DNA of 43,672 nucleotides, from NCBI GenBank assembly GCA_017415325.1, contig JAFQGY010000011.1:1-43672 (forward strand). Direction: 5' to 3'. This DNA is from Clostridia bacterium. GTDB taxonomy: Bacteria; Bacillota; Clostridia; Oscillospirales; CAG-272. Shown here piece after piece: positions 16,372 through 23,173 of this stretch (the stretch's first letter is position 1; the number at the start of each line of letters is the position of its first letter). A model generated the notes under the pieces. That model saw nothing but the letters and a program-made list of their open reading frames with translations, was not told the origin of the DNA and did not search any database. Made by a program: the position numbers and the translations under genes.

Positions 16372-17093
16372 ATGATCTCCTCCTTCACCAGTACCGGACC
16401 GTCCTTGCAGATCCGCTTATTGCCGTATTTCGTCTTGCAGCTGCAGCCCATGCAGGCACCGAATCCGCAGCCCATCCGTTCTTCAAAGCTGTATTCGCCG
16501 GTGCAGGACAGGGTGTCGTATACTGCCTTCAGCATGGGAATGGGGCCGCAGGCGTAGCTGTAGGAATAGTCACCGGTGAGCAGTCCGGTTACAAATCCCT
16601 TTTCCCCGGCTGTTCCGTCCACAGTGGCAATCTTCACGGTGCATCCCAGTGCTTCCAGCTCGTCTTTCAGCAGTACGTCCGCAGCGGAGGCAAAGCCCAT
16701 GGCCACGGTGACAGTCTTTCCTTCTGCGATCAGCCGCTTGGCCAGACCGTAAATGGGGGGAATGCCTACACCGCCGCCGATCAGAACCGGATTGTCCCCG
16801 GCCTTTTCGGTGTCAAACCCGTTGCCCAGACCCATCAGAATGTCCAGCTTGGTACCGGGTTCCATGGCAGCCATCTTTTCCGTACCTTCGCCCACAACCT
16901 TGTACACCAGCGTCAGGGTATGCTCATTCCAGTCACAAACAGAGATGGGCCGCCGCAGATACAGACCGTCGATAAGCACGTTCACAAACTGCCCCGGTCT
17001 GGTGATGGCGGAGGTGTCTCCTTCCAGCCGCATTTTGTATACGTCACGGGCGGCGGGAACATTGTCGATTACCGTCAGAATTCTCTGGTTCAC
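16365..17093 (-). CDS. pyrK: Dihydroorotate dehydrogenase B, electron transfer subunit
   Basis: A 242-residue FAD and [2Fe-2S] protein that passes electrons from PyrD to NAD. FAD site around LRRPISVCDW, NAD-binding IGGGVGIPPIYGLAKRL, and a C-terminal cysteine cluster GCGFGACMGCSCKT ... RICKDGPV for the iron-sulfur centre. The open frame continues upstream through pyrC, but the real start is GTG at 17093-17091, overlapping the pyrC stop as GTGA and preceded by AAGGAAGGAG. Confidence 0.95.
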   Translation of the reverse strand: MNQRILTVIDNVPAARDVYKMRLEGDTSAITRPGQFVNVLIDGLYLRRPISVCDWNEHTLTLVYKVVGEGTEKMAAMEPGTKLDILMGLGNGFDTEKAGDNPVLIGGGVGIPPIYGLAKRLIAEGKTVTVAMGFASAADVLLKDELEALGCTVKIATVDGTAGEKGFVTGLLTGDYSYSYACGPIPMLKAVYDTLSCTGEYSFEERMGCGFGACMGCSCKTKYGNKRICKDGPVLVKEEIIW

Positions 17094-18373
17094 AGGATGT
17101 CTCCTTCCTTGATTCCATATCGTTTCGTCATTTCTTCCTGTACATACACAACCCTGCCGCCGCACACGGTCATCATGCATCTGCCCTGCACGGTTTCCCC
17201 CGCAAAGGGTGTGGCACGGCCCATGGTGGCGAAGGTTTCGGGATCCACGGTGTATTCCGCATCCAGATCCCATACGGTAAAGTCCGCCCGCTCTCCTTCC
17301 GCCAGTGTCCCGGAACCCAGTCCGAACCGGGTCAGGGGATTTACTGTCAGGGCATCCACCACGGTTTTCAGCGGTACGATACCGGGCAGCACCAGTTCTC
17401 TGTACAGCACCGGGAATGCGGTTTCCAGTCCCACCACACCCATGGCGCTCTTTTCCAGTCCTCTGCCCTTTTCTTCCGCACTGTGGGGGGCATGGTCGGT
17501 GGCAATGCAGTCGATGGTACCGTCCGCCAGTCCTGCCACCAGTGTGTCTCTGTCCTCCCGGGAACGGATGGGGGGATTCATCTTGAAGCGGCCGTCTTCC
17601 TGCAGCTGTCTGTCGCAGAAGACCAGGTAGTGAGGGCCGGTTTCGCAGGTGATGTTCACCCCTCTTGCCTTGGCATCCCGGATCAGTTCCACGCTTTCCT
17701 TTGTGGAAATGTGGCACACATGGTAGGCGCATCCCACTTCTTCTGCCAGAGCGATGTCCCGCTCAATCATTTTCCATTCGGATTCTGAGGAAATGCCCCG
17801 GTGTCCGTGTGCTTTAGCGTATTCCCCGTCGTGGATATACCCGCCGTACAGCAGGTCATTCACTTCACAGTGGGCGGAGATCATCTTCCCCAGTGCCTTT
17901 GCCTTTTCCATGGCGTTCTTCATCATCCCCGGATCCTGCACGCCCTTGCCGTCATCGGAAAAACCGGCAGTGCCCTCTGCCATCCCGTCCAGATCCGCCA
18001 GTACTTCCCCGGCCTGTCCCACGGTGATGGAACCGAAGGGGAACACCCGGATGCAGGCGTCCTTTGCAATGGCGTCCAGCTGCACCTGCAGATGTTCTCT
18101 GCTGTCCGGCACCGGATTCAGGTTGGGCATGGTGCAGACGGTGGTGTAGCCGCCCTTCGCCGCTGCCATGGAACCGGTGCGAATGGTCTCTTTATAGGAA
18201 AAACCCGGTTCACGAAAATGCACATGCACGTCCGCAAAACCGGGAAAAACGGCAAGTCCGTCGAAATCCACGGATGCCTTGTCGCCTTTGCTATTCACAA
18301 TGATGCCGTCTCTGATGGAAAAACTTCTCTGTTCCAGTTCGCTGCCGTTCCAGATTCTGTTCCCGCTGATCAT
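17090..18373 (-). CDS. pyrC: Dihydroorotase
   Basis: A 427-residue class I dihydroorotase of the amidohydrolase superfamily, closing N-carbamoyl-aspartate to dihydroorotate. The binuclear metal site is marked by DVHVHFREPG (His50, His52), later His residues in SAHCEVND and YHVCHIST, and ATDHAPHS (catalytic Asp). First gene of the pyr operon; ribosome site GGAGGTAAGC. The mRNA upstream carries a PyrR-type hairpin and a terminator. No carAB or pyrR gene is present in the window. Confidence 0.96.
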   Translation of the reverse strand: MISGNRIWNGSELEQRSFSIRDGIIVNSKGDKASVDFDGLAVFPGFADVHVHFREPGFSYKETIRTGSMAAAKGGYTTVCTMPNLNPVPDSREHLQVQLDAIAKDACIRVFPFGSITVGQAGEVLADLDGMAEGTAGFSDDGKGVQDPGMMKNAMEKAKALGKMISAHCEVNDLLYGGYIHDGEYAKAHGHRGISSESEWKMIERDIALAEEVGCAYHVCHISTKESVELIRDAKARGVNITCETGPHYLVFCDRQLQEDGRFKMNPPIRSREDRDTLVAGLADGTIDCIATDHAPHSAEEKGRGLEKSAMGVVGLETAFPVLYRELVLPGIVPLKTVVDALTVNPLTRFGLGSGTLAEGERADFTVWDLDAEYTVDPETFATMGRATPFAGETVQGRCMMTVCGGRVVYVQEEMTKRYGIKEGDIL

Positions 18374-18427
18374 GCTTACCTCCGTTCACACTGCCGTACG
18401 TCTGCCGGTAAAACAGGCGTATGCCAT

Positions 18428-18460
18428 AAAAAAACTGTACCTTCCGATCGGCTGGCACAG
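18428..18460 (-). terminator. Attenuator terminator in the pyr leader
   Basis: On the minus strand CTGTGCC pairs with GGTACAG (one G-U pair), then an internal loop and CC/GG around GATC, followed by seven T (18434-18428). It lies between promoter and pyrC, so it must be regulated or read through. Confidence 0.8.
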
Positions 18461-18485
18461 AAATACATTCATTTATTCACAGCCA

Positions 18486-18518
18486 ATCTTGACGGCCTCA
18501 CAGTGCCGCCTTAAAGAT
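18486..18518 (-). promoter_or_regulatory. PyrR-binding hairpin in the pyr operon leader
   Basis: The minus-strand transcript has CTGTGAGGCC (18503-18494) in the terminal loop and upper stem, matching the PyrR anti-antiterminator core CNGNGAGGYU except for the last base. The lower stem is ATCTT with AAGAT, separated by an internal bulge from GCGGC/GCCGT, as in known PyrR sites. UMP-bound PyrR binding here would favour the terminator at 18428-18460. pyrR itself is not seen in this window. Confidence 0.75.
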
Positions 18519-18531
18519 CACCTTTCGGTAT

Positions 18532-18560
18532 ATTGTACCATAGATACGCCCGGCAGTCAA
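18532..18560 (-). promoter_or_regulatory. Promoter of the pyr operon
   Basis: Minus strand TTGACT (18560-18555), 17-base spacer, TACAAT (18537-18532) with TGG before the -10. The predicted leader before pyrC is about 150 bases. Confidence 0.85.
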
Positions 18561-18675
18561 TAGTCATTTTCAACGGAAATCGACACGCACAGGAAGGATG
18601 TTTGTTCCATGAGGCAAAGGGGACGGGCTTAATCAAAACTTAAAGATTTCCCCTATTTATTTTTCAGAAAAATTC

Positions 18676-18684
18676 TGGTACAAT
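18676..18684 (+). promoter_or_regulatory. Extended -10 promoter of the two-component system
   Basis: TGG-TACAAT 36 bases before the response-regulator start; no good -35 at 17 bases, which suits an activator-dependent or extended -10 promoter. Confidence 0.55.
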
Positions 18685-18720
18685 AGAACCATCCACAAAG
18701 GCAAGGGAGGACACACTGCC

Positions 18721-19416
18721 ATGTACACCATCTTAGTCTGCGACGACGAAAAAGATATTGTTTCCGCCATTGAAATCTATCTCTCCGCGGAGGGATACAG
18801 AGTTCTCACGGCACACACAGGGGCGGAGGCACTGGACATCCTTGCCCGGGAACAGGTGCATCTGGTACTGATGGACATTATGATGCCTGTAATGGACGGA
18901 ATCGCCGCCACGGTGAAAATCCGGAAGGACTCCAACATCCCGGTGCTGTTCCTCACGGCAAAAAGTGAATCCAGCGACAAGATTCTGGGGCTGAACATCG
19001 GGGCGGACGACTACATCACCAAGCCCTTCGATCCCATGGAGCTGGTAGCCCGGGTGCGTTCCCATCTGCGGCGGTACACCACCCTGGGCAGCATGGACAA
19101 GCCTGCGGATGTACTGACCAACGGCGGAATCGAGCTGGACGACGGGGCAAAAACCGTTTTGGTGGACGGAGAACCGGTTTCCCTGACGCCCATCGAATAC
19201 AGCATGCTCCGGCTGTTCATGCAGCATCCCGGACAGGTATTCTCCATCCGGCAGATTTATGAACAGGTCTGGAAGGAAACGGCCATCGGGAACGAAAACG
19301 CCGTAGCGGTACACATCCGGCATCTGCGGGAGAAGATTGAGATAAACCCGTCGGAACCCCGGTACATCAAGGTGGTGTGGGGACTGGGGTACAAGATGGA
19401 GCGGATGAACGGATAA
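18721..19416 (+). CDS. OmpR/PhoB-family response regulator (VanR-like)
   Basis: A 231-residue two-domain regulator. The receiver domain (about 1-118) has acidic CDDE, the phosphorylated Asp52 in LVLMDIMMPVMDG, LFLTAKS (conserved Thr) and DYITKPFDP (conserved Lys). The winged-helix DNA-binding domain (about 130-231) ends with AVAVHIRHLREKIE and VWGLGYKME, typical of OmpR/PhoB. Its start follows AAGGGAGGACACACTGCC. The gene for its probable partner kinase begins 44 bases downstream, separated by heptad repeats that also supply the stop codon. The regulon is unknown. Confidence 0.93.
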   Translation: MYTILVCDDEKDIVSAIEIYLSAEGYRVLTAHTGAEALDILAREQVHLVLMDIMMPVMDGIAATVKIRKDSNIPVLFLTAKSESSDKILGLNIGADDYITKPFDPMELVARVRSHLRRYTTLGSMDKPADVLTNGGIELDDGAKTVLVDGEPVSLTPIEYSMLRLFMQHPGQVFSIRQIYEQVWKETAIGNENAVAVHIRHLREKIEINPSEPRYIKVVWGLGYKMERMNG

Positions 19417-19449
19417 GTAAGAAGTAAGAAATCAGAGATAAGAGACAGG
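19415..19449 (+). repeat. Single arm of the heptad repeat between response regulator and kinase
   Basis: Five 7-base units AAGTAAG, AAGTAAG, AAATCAG, AGATAAG, AGACAGG. The first contributes the response-regulator stop codon; AAATCAG-AGATAAG occurs in the same order at 22181-22194. No opposite arm or hairpin core is present, consistent with a position inside an operon. Confidence 0.7.
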
Positions 19450-19460
19450 AGGGGATCATT

Positions 19461-21475
19461 GTGAAAACGTATATGTCGCTTGGGAAACAATGGGTACTGC
19501 GGATCGGGATTTTTCTTTTGATTCTGGTGCTGCTGGCGGATCTGGGGATGATTTTTGTGCTGGCAGAGATGAACGGATATTCCCTGACCAAAGAGGAAAC
19601 AAAGCTGTACAATTTCCAGACCATCACGGAAAGCAAATGCTACGAGATCCAACGGGAATGGGAGTGGGACTACGATGGGTATTCCGGTGTCAGTGCATAC
19701 AACCACTCGCCGGATTATCGGGGAAAGACCCATTTCCGGTTTATCATCACGGACCCGGATGGAGAAGTGCTGTATTCCAATCAGCCGAACGGAAGCGGAC
19801 AGGCCGTACCGGGAGATGTATGGCTGCAGACGGCGCATACCCAACCGGTGTATGAACACACGGAATCGAGCGAATACGGCCAGTGGACAGAACGGTACGC
19901 CTACTACGGAAATCCATGGAACAACGAAGATTCCCTTGTGTATACCATTCAGGGGTTCTACAGTTTCCAATCCGCCACATTGGATGTATATGATCTGGTG
20001 GAATGGATCATTGATACCTTCCATCCCCTCCGGTATTTCCTGCCGGTATTCCTGCTGACTGGCATTCTCGTACTGGCAGTCCTGTGGTACAAGCTCTCTG
20101 TACACACCGGACACCGGCAGTATCTTCCCGACCATCCGCTGTACCGGGGAGAGGTGGTGCTGTCCTTCTTCGACAGGATCCCTTCCGATCTGTATCTGCT
20201 CGTACTGTTTTTCCTGTTTGCTCTCTGTATTGCCCTGCTGGATCCGCTGTATGATCTGGTGGAGCTGAACATGGTGTATCTGGCGGTCTGGGCATGCATC
20301 GGGCTGATTCTGGCAATACTCGTGCTGATCATGGCGGCGTACATCACCATCGTTTCCCGCCTCAAGGCACGTACACTTCTGAAAAACACCCTTGTCTGGC
20401 GGTGCTGTCTGCTGCTGTGGAAGATCTGGCTCCGATGCTGGCGGGTGATCCGGATTCCATTTGTACGGCTGGGAAAAATGCTGTCCGCCGTTCCGCTGAT
20501 CTGGCAGGCGGCGCTGATTGCTCCCGTGGTGGTGGTGCTTTATGGACTGTTCTCTTCCCTGATGTGGGAAAGCGTCGGGGTGTTCTTCCTGTGGATTCTG
20601 GTAAGCCTTGCGCTGTATCTGGTGATCCTGTATGCGGCGTACTGCTTCCGGCTGCTGATGCAGGCAGGCAAGGCACTGGCGGAAGGGAATCTGCGGTACA
20701 AGACAGACACAAAGCATCTGCTGTCCGTTTTCCGGGAACATGGGGAAAACCTGAACCGGATCGGGGAGGGGATGGAAAAAGCACTGGCGGAAAAGATCAA
20801 GTCCGAGCGGTTCAAAACGGAACTGATCACCAATGTTTCCCACGACATCAAGACCCCCCTGACCTCCATCATCAACTACACCGATCTGTTGTCCAGAGAG
20901 CCGCTGGAAGGCAATGCCAGAGAATATACCGAAGTGCTCTCCCGCCAGTCCGCCCGGCTGAAAAAGCTGATTGAGGATCTGATCGAAGCCTCCAAAGCCT
21001 CCACCGGGAACATTGCGGTGGCGCTGGAACGGCTGGATGTATGCCAGATCGTCCGGCAGTCGCTGGGGGAGTATGCAGAACGGATGGAGAGCCGCGCCCT
21101 GCATGTGGTGGAAACGGTTCCTGATACAGAAATCTACGCCATGGTGGACGGCAGACAGCTGTGGCGGGTGTTGGACAATCTGTATTCCAATGTGTGCAAG
21201 TATGCGCTGGAAGGAACACGGGTGTATGTGGTGGCGGCAGAAGATGCCGGGGAAGTGATTATCAGCGTGAAAAACATCTCCCGGGATGTGCTGACCACCG
21301 ATGCGGAGGAGCTGACGGAACGGTTTGTGCATGGGATTCCAGCCGGGCTTCGGAAGGCAGCGGCCTTGGGCTGAACATTGCAAAAAGCCTGACGGAGCTG
21401 CAGCATGGGAAATTCCGGATCCTCTGTGACGGAGATCTGTTCCGGTGCGACATTTCTTTCCCGGTGATTCCCTGA
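19461..21475 (+). CDS. Membrane sensor histidine kinase, interrupted by a -1 frameshift near 21333-21335
   Basis: Sensor kinase paired with the upstream regulator. GTG start at 19461 behind AGGAGGGGATCATT. A first helix (about 11-33), an extracytoplasmic loop of about 155 residues, then five more helices (about 191-211, 247-264, 275-297, 345-365, 371-393), a HAMP-like linker, H-box NVSHDIKTPLTSI (His461) and N-box LWRVLDNLYSNVCKYA. In the sequence as given the frame stops at 21374 after RFVHGIPAGL. The ATP-lid motif and C-terminus (DSSRASEGSGLGLNIAKSL to the stop at 21475) continue in the next frame. One extra G in the GGG run at 21333-21335 restores a 671-residue kinase. Either a sequencing/assembly slip, phase variation at a short G-run, or real inactivation. 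Confidence 0.85.
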
Positions 21476-21481
21476 TTCCTC

Positions 21482-21510
21482 TTTACAAACGGAAGTAAAT
21501 GTGTTATACT
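21482..21510 (+). promoter_or_regulatory. Promoter of the queT leader
   Basis: TTTACA (21482-21487), 17-base spacer, TATACT (21505-21510) with TGT before the -10. It starts 6 bases after the kinase stop, so queT is transcribed independently. Confidence 0.8.
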
Positions 21511-21528
21511 GTTTCTGCAAAACAATAG

Positions 21529-21580
21529 CGGTGAGTTCGTGACCATCCTCACCTGACAATGTCAAACCACCATGGTCTGG
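21529..21580 (+). promoter_or_regulatory. Candidate preQ1 riboswitch (H-type pseudoknot aptamer) upstream of queT
   Basis: GGTGAG (21530-21535) pairs with CTCACC (21548-21553); inside that loop GACCAT (21541-21546) pairs with ATGGTC (21572-21577), which makes an H-type pseudoknot, and a small hairpin TGAC-AAT-GTCA (21554-21564) sits between. PreQ1 classes II and III are pseudoknots with an embedded hairpin, and class III is known from Ruminococcaceae queT genes. A terminator follows before the queT start. The ligand class is inferred from gene context and topology; I could not match the consensus base by base. Confidence 0.6.
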
Positions 21581-21612
21581 CAGGCTGTCTGAAACAAAAC
21601 TACGGGATAAGG

Positions 21613-21646
21613 CTGCTGTATGGAGTTTTCCGTATGCAGTCTTTTT
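21613..21646 (+). terminator. Riboswitch-associated terminator before queT
   Basis: CTGC(T)GTATGG pairs with CCGTATGCAG (one bulge, two G-U pairs), loop AGTTTT, followed by TCTTTTT. It lies 20 bases before the start codon, fitting transcriptional control of queT. Confidence 0.75.
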
Positions 21647-21665
21647 AGTTCCACAAGGAGTACAA

Positions 21666-22172
21666 ATGAAAAACACAAGCATCCGTTTCCTCGTCCGTTC
21701 CGCCATGATCGCCGCCTTGTATGTGGCGCTGACACTGGTGTCCGCCATGCTGGGAATGTCCTCCGGGGCCGTACAGATCCGTCTCGCTGAAGCGCTGTGC
21801 GTCCTGCCGGTGTTCACTGCCGCTGCCATACCCGGTGTCACGGTGGGCTGCTTTATCGCCAATCTGCTGACCGGCGGCACCATATGGGATCTGACCATCG
21901 GTGTGCTGGCAACCCTGATCGGTGTACTGCTGGCCTGGTTTGGCAGACATTGGAAGTATCTGGCGTCCGTTCCGACAGTTCTTTCCAATGCGCTGCTCAT
22001 CCCGCTGGTACTGATTCTGGCCGGGTTCATTCCGGCAACGGCGGTGTCCTACGGCGTGACCATGATGACAGTAGGTCTTGGAGAAGTGATCGCCTGCGGA
22101 GTACTGGGGACGCTGCTTGTGCGGTATCTGGATATGCATCCGAAAACGGCACGGAAACTGTTTGGAAAATAA
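21666..22172 (+). CDS. queT: Queuosine precursor ECF transporter S component QueT
   Basis: A 168-residue integral membrane protein with about five or six helices, belonging to the QueT (DUF988/COG4708) family that imports a queuosine precursor (probably preQ1 or queuine) with a shared ECF energising module. The N-terminal IRFLVRSAMIAALYVALTL and the AVQIRLAEALCVLPVFT segment are characteristic. The start follows AAGGAG with 6 bases spacing. The 150-base leader holds the candidate preQ1 riboswitch. queH, acting later in the same pathway, lies 12 kb away. The stop codon falls in the first heptad of the repeat element. Confidence 0.92.
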   Translation: MKNTSIRFLVRSAMIAALYVALTLVSAMLGMSSGAVQIRLAEALCVLPVFTAAAIPGVTVGCFIANLLTGGTIWDLTIGVLATLIGVLLAWFGRHWKYLASVPTVLSNALLIPLVLILAGFIPATAVSYGVTMMTVGLGEVIACGVLGTLLVRYLDMHPKTARKLFGK

Positions 22173-22316
22173 GAGATTAGAAATCAGAGATAAGAAATAC
22201 TGTATTCCGTCCCAAACAAAAGAACAGCTTACAGAGCGGAAAAGCCATTCCTTCCATCTGTAAGCTGTTTTTGGTTTCAAAAGTATTTCTTATTTCTTAC
22301 TTCTGACCTCTTATCT
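22167..22316. repeat. Inverted heptad-repeat element with terminator core (copy 2)
   Basis: Left arm units AAATAAG, AGATTAG, AAATCAG, AGATAAG, AAATACT (22167-22201); right arm AGTATTT, CTTATTT, CTTACTT, CTGACCT, CTTATCT (22282-22316). The innermost units pair perfectly, the outer ones with one or two mismatches. The first unit gives the queT stop codon; the right arm abuts the stop of the minus-strand ABC ATPase gene (22320-22318). Same plan as 11677-11813 but with different, mutually compensated bases. Confidence 0.85.
22224..22272. terminator. Bidirectional terminator core of heptad element copy 2
   Basis: ACAGCTTACAGA (22224-22235) pairs perfectly with TCTGTAAGCTGT (22257-22268), followed by TTTT. 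It shares GCTTACAGA/TCTGTAAGC with the copy at 11725-11763. Located between convergent genes. Confidence 0.8.
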
Positions 22317-22317
22317 A

Positions 22318-23040
22318 TTATTGATAATCGTTTGTCTTCCTTCTCGGCCCCTGATAATCCCGTTCCAGAGACAGAATCCCGTTGTCCATACGGAAGATCC
22401 GGTCTGCGTGTTCGGCGATGGACAGGTCGTGGGTTACCATAATCAGGGTCTGTCCCATAACCTTCTTGGTTTCCAGAAGCAGCTTCAGAACTTCGTCTGC
22501 GTTGTTTCTGTCCAGGTTCCCGGTGGGTTCGTCGGCGAACAGGATGTCGGGCATGTTGATCAGGGCTCTGGCGATGGCTACACGCTGCTGCTGACCACCG
22601 GAAAGTTCGGAGGGCAGGTGGTGCGGACGTTCGGTGAGCTGCAGGGTATCCACCAGACGGCGCAGGGTTTCCTGATAGGACATTTCGGACTTGTTGCACA
22701 TCATGGTGGGGATCAGAATGTTTTCCAGGGCGGTGAACTGGGGAATCAGGTTGTGCCGCTGGAATACGAAGCCCATGTTCATCCCGCGGAACCGGCTCAG
22801 TTCGTCCGGCTTCATGGCGGTGATGTCTTCGCCGCGGATCAGCACACGGCCGGCGTCAGCGGAGTCCAGACCTGCGCAGATATGCAGGAAGGTGGACTTA
22901 CCGGAACCGGATGTACCGATGATGGCTACGAATTCGCCGGGTTCCACTTTGATGCTGGCCCGGTTTACGGCGGTGATTACCGTGTCGTACTGTTTGTACT
23001 GCTTGATGACGCTCTCGGTCTGGAGCATATATTCTGCCAT
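22318..23040 (-). CDS. ABC transporter ATP-binding protein (MacB/LolD type)
   Basis: A 240-residue ATPase with Walker A GTSGSGKST, Q-loop GFVFQRHNLIPQ, signature LSGGQQQRVAIARAL, Walker B ILFADEPTGNLD and switch His in VTHD. The 'QRHNLIPQFTALENI' and 'EPTGNLD' wording is typical of ATPases that partner FtsX-like permeases (lipoprotein release, peptide or antibiotic export). The matching permease gene lies directly upstream, 133 bases away. Ribosome site GAGGAT. The C-terminal tail RDYQGPRRKTNDYQ is a short basic extension of the fold. Cargo unknown. Confidence 0.95.
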   Translation of the reverse strand: MAEYMLQTESVIKQYKQYDTVITAVNRASIKVEPGEFVAIIGTSGSGKSTFLHICAGLDSADAGRVLIRGEDITAMKPDELSRFRGMNMGFVFQRHNLIPQFTALENILIPTMMCNKSEMSYQETLRRLVDTLQLTERPHHLPSELSGGQQQRVAIARALINMPDILFADEPTGNLDRNNADEVLKLLLETKKVMGQTLIMVTHDLSIAEHADRIFRMDNGILSLERDYQGPRRKTNDYQ

Positions 23041-23173
23041 ATTTTTATCCTCACGCAGTGCCCGGGAATACGCACTCTCCCAGGCCGCTGCGGGTATCCT
23101 TTCTCTGTATTGATGGTTTATCTCTTATGCAGACTGTCTTTTCGCCTGCATTCCGTATTGATTCCGGCTCTGA
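23041..23173 (-). other. 133-base gap between permease and ATPase genes, with an imperfect hairpin
   Basis: No coding potential. The minus-strand sequence can fold with GCAG...CTGC outer pairs and GGGA...TCCC inner pairs just before the ATPase ribosome site. There is no T-run, so this is more like an mRNA processing or differential-expression structure than a terminator. Confidence 0.4.

Noticed and set aside
21161..21475. Separate small gene after the histidine kinase
   Set aside because: Only its last part (from DSSRASEG) is meaningful, and this is the missing C-terminus of the kinase, so it is a frameshift fragment and not an independent gene.
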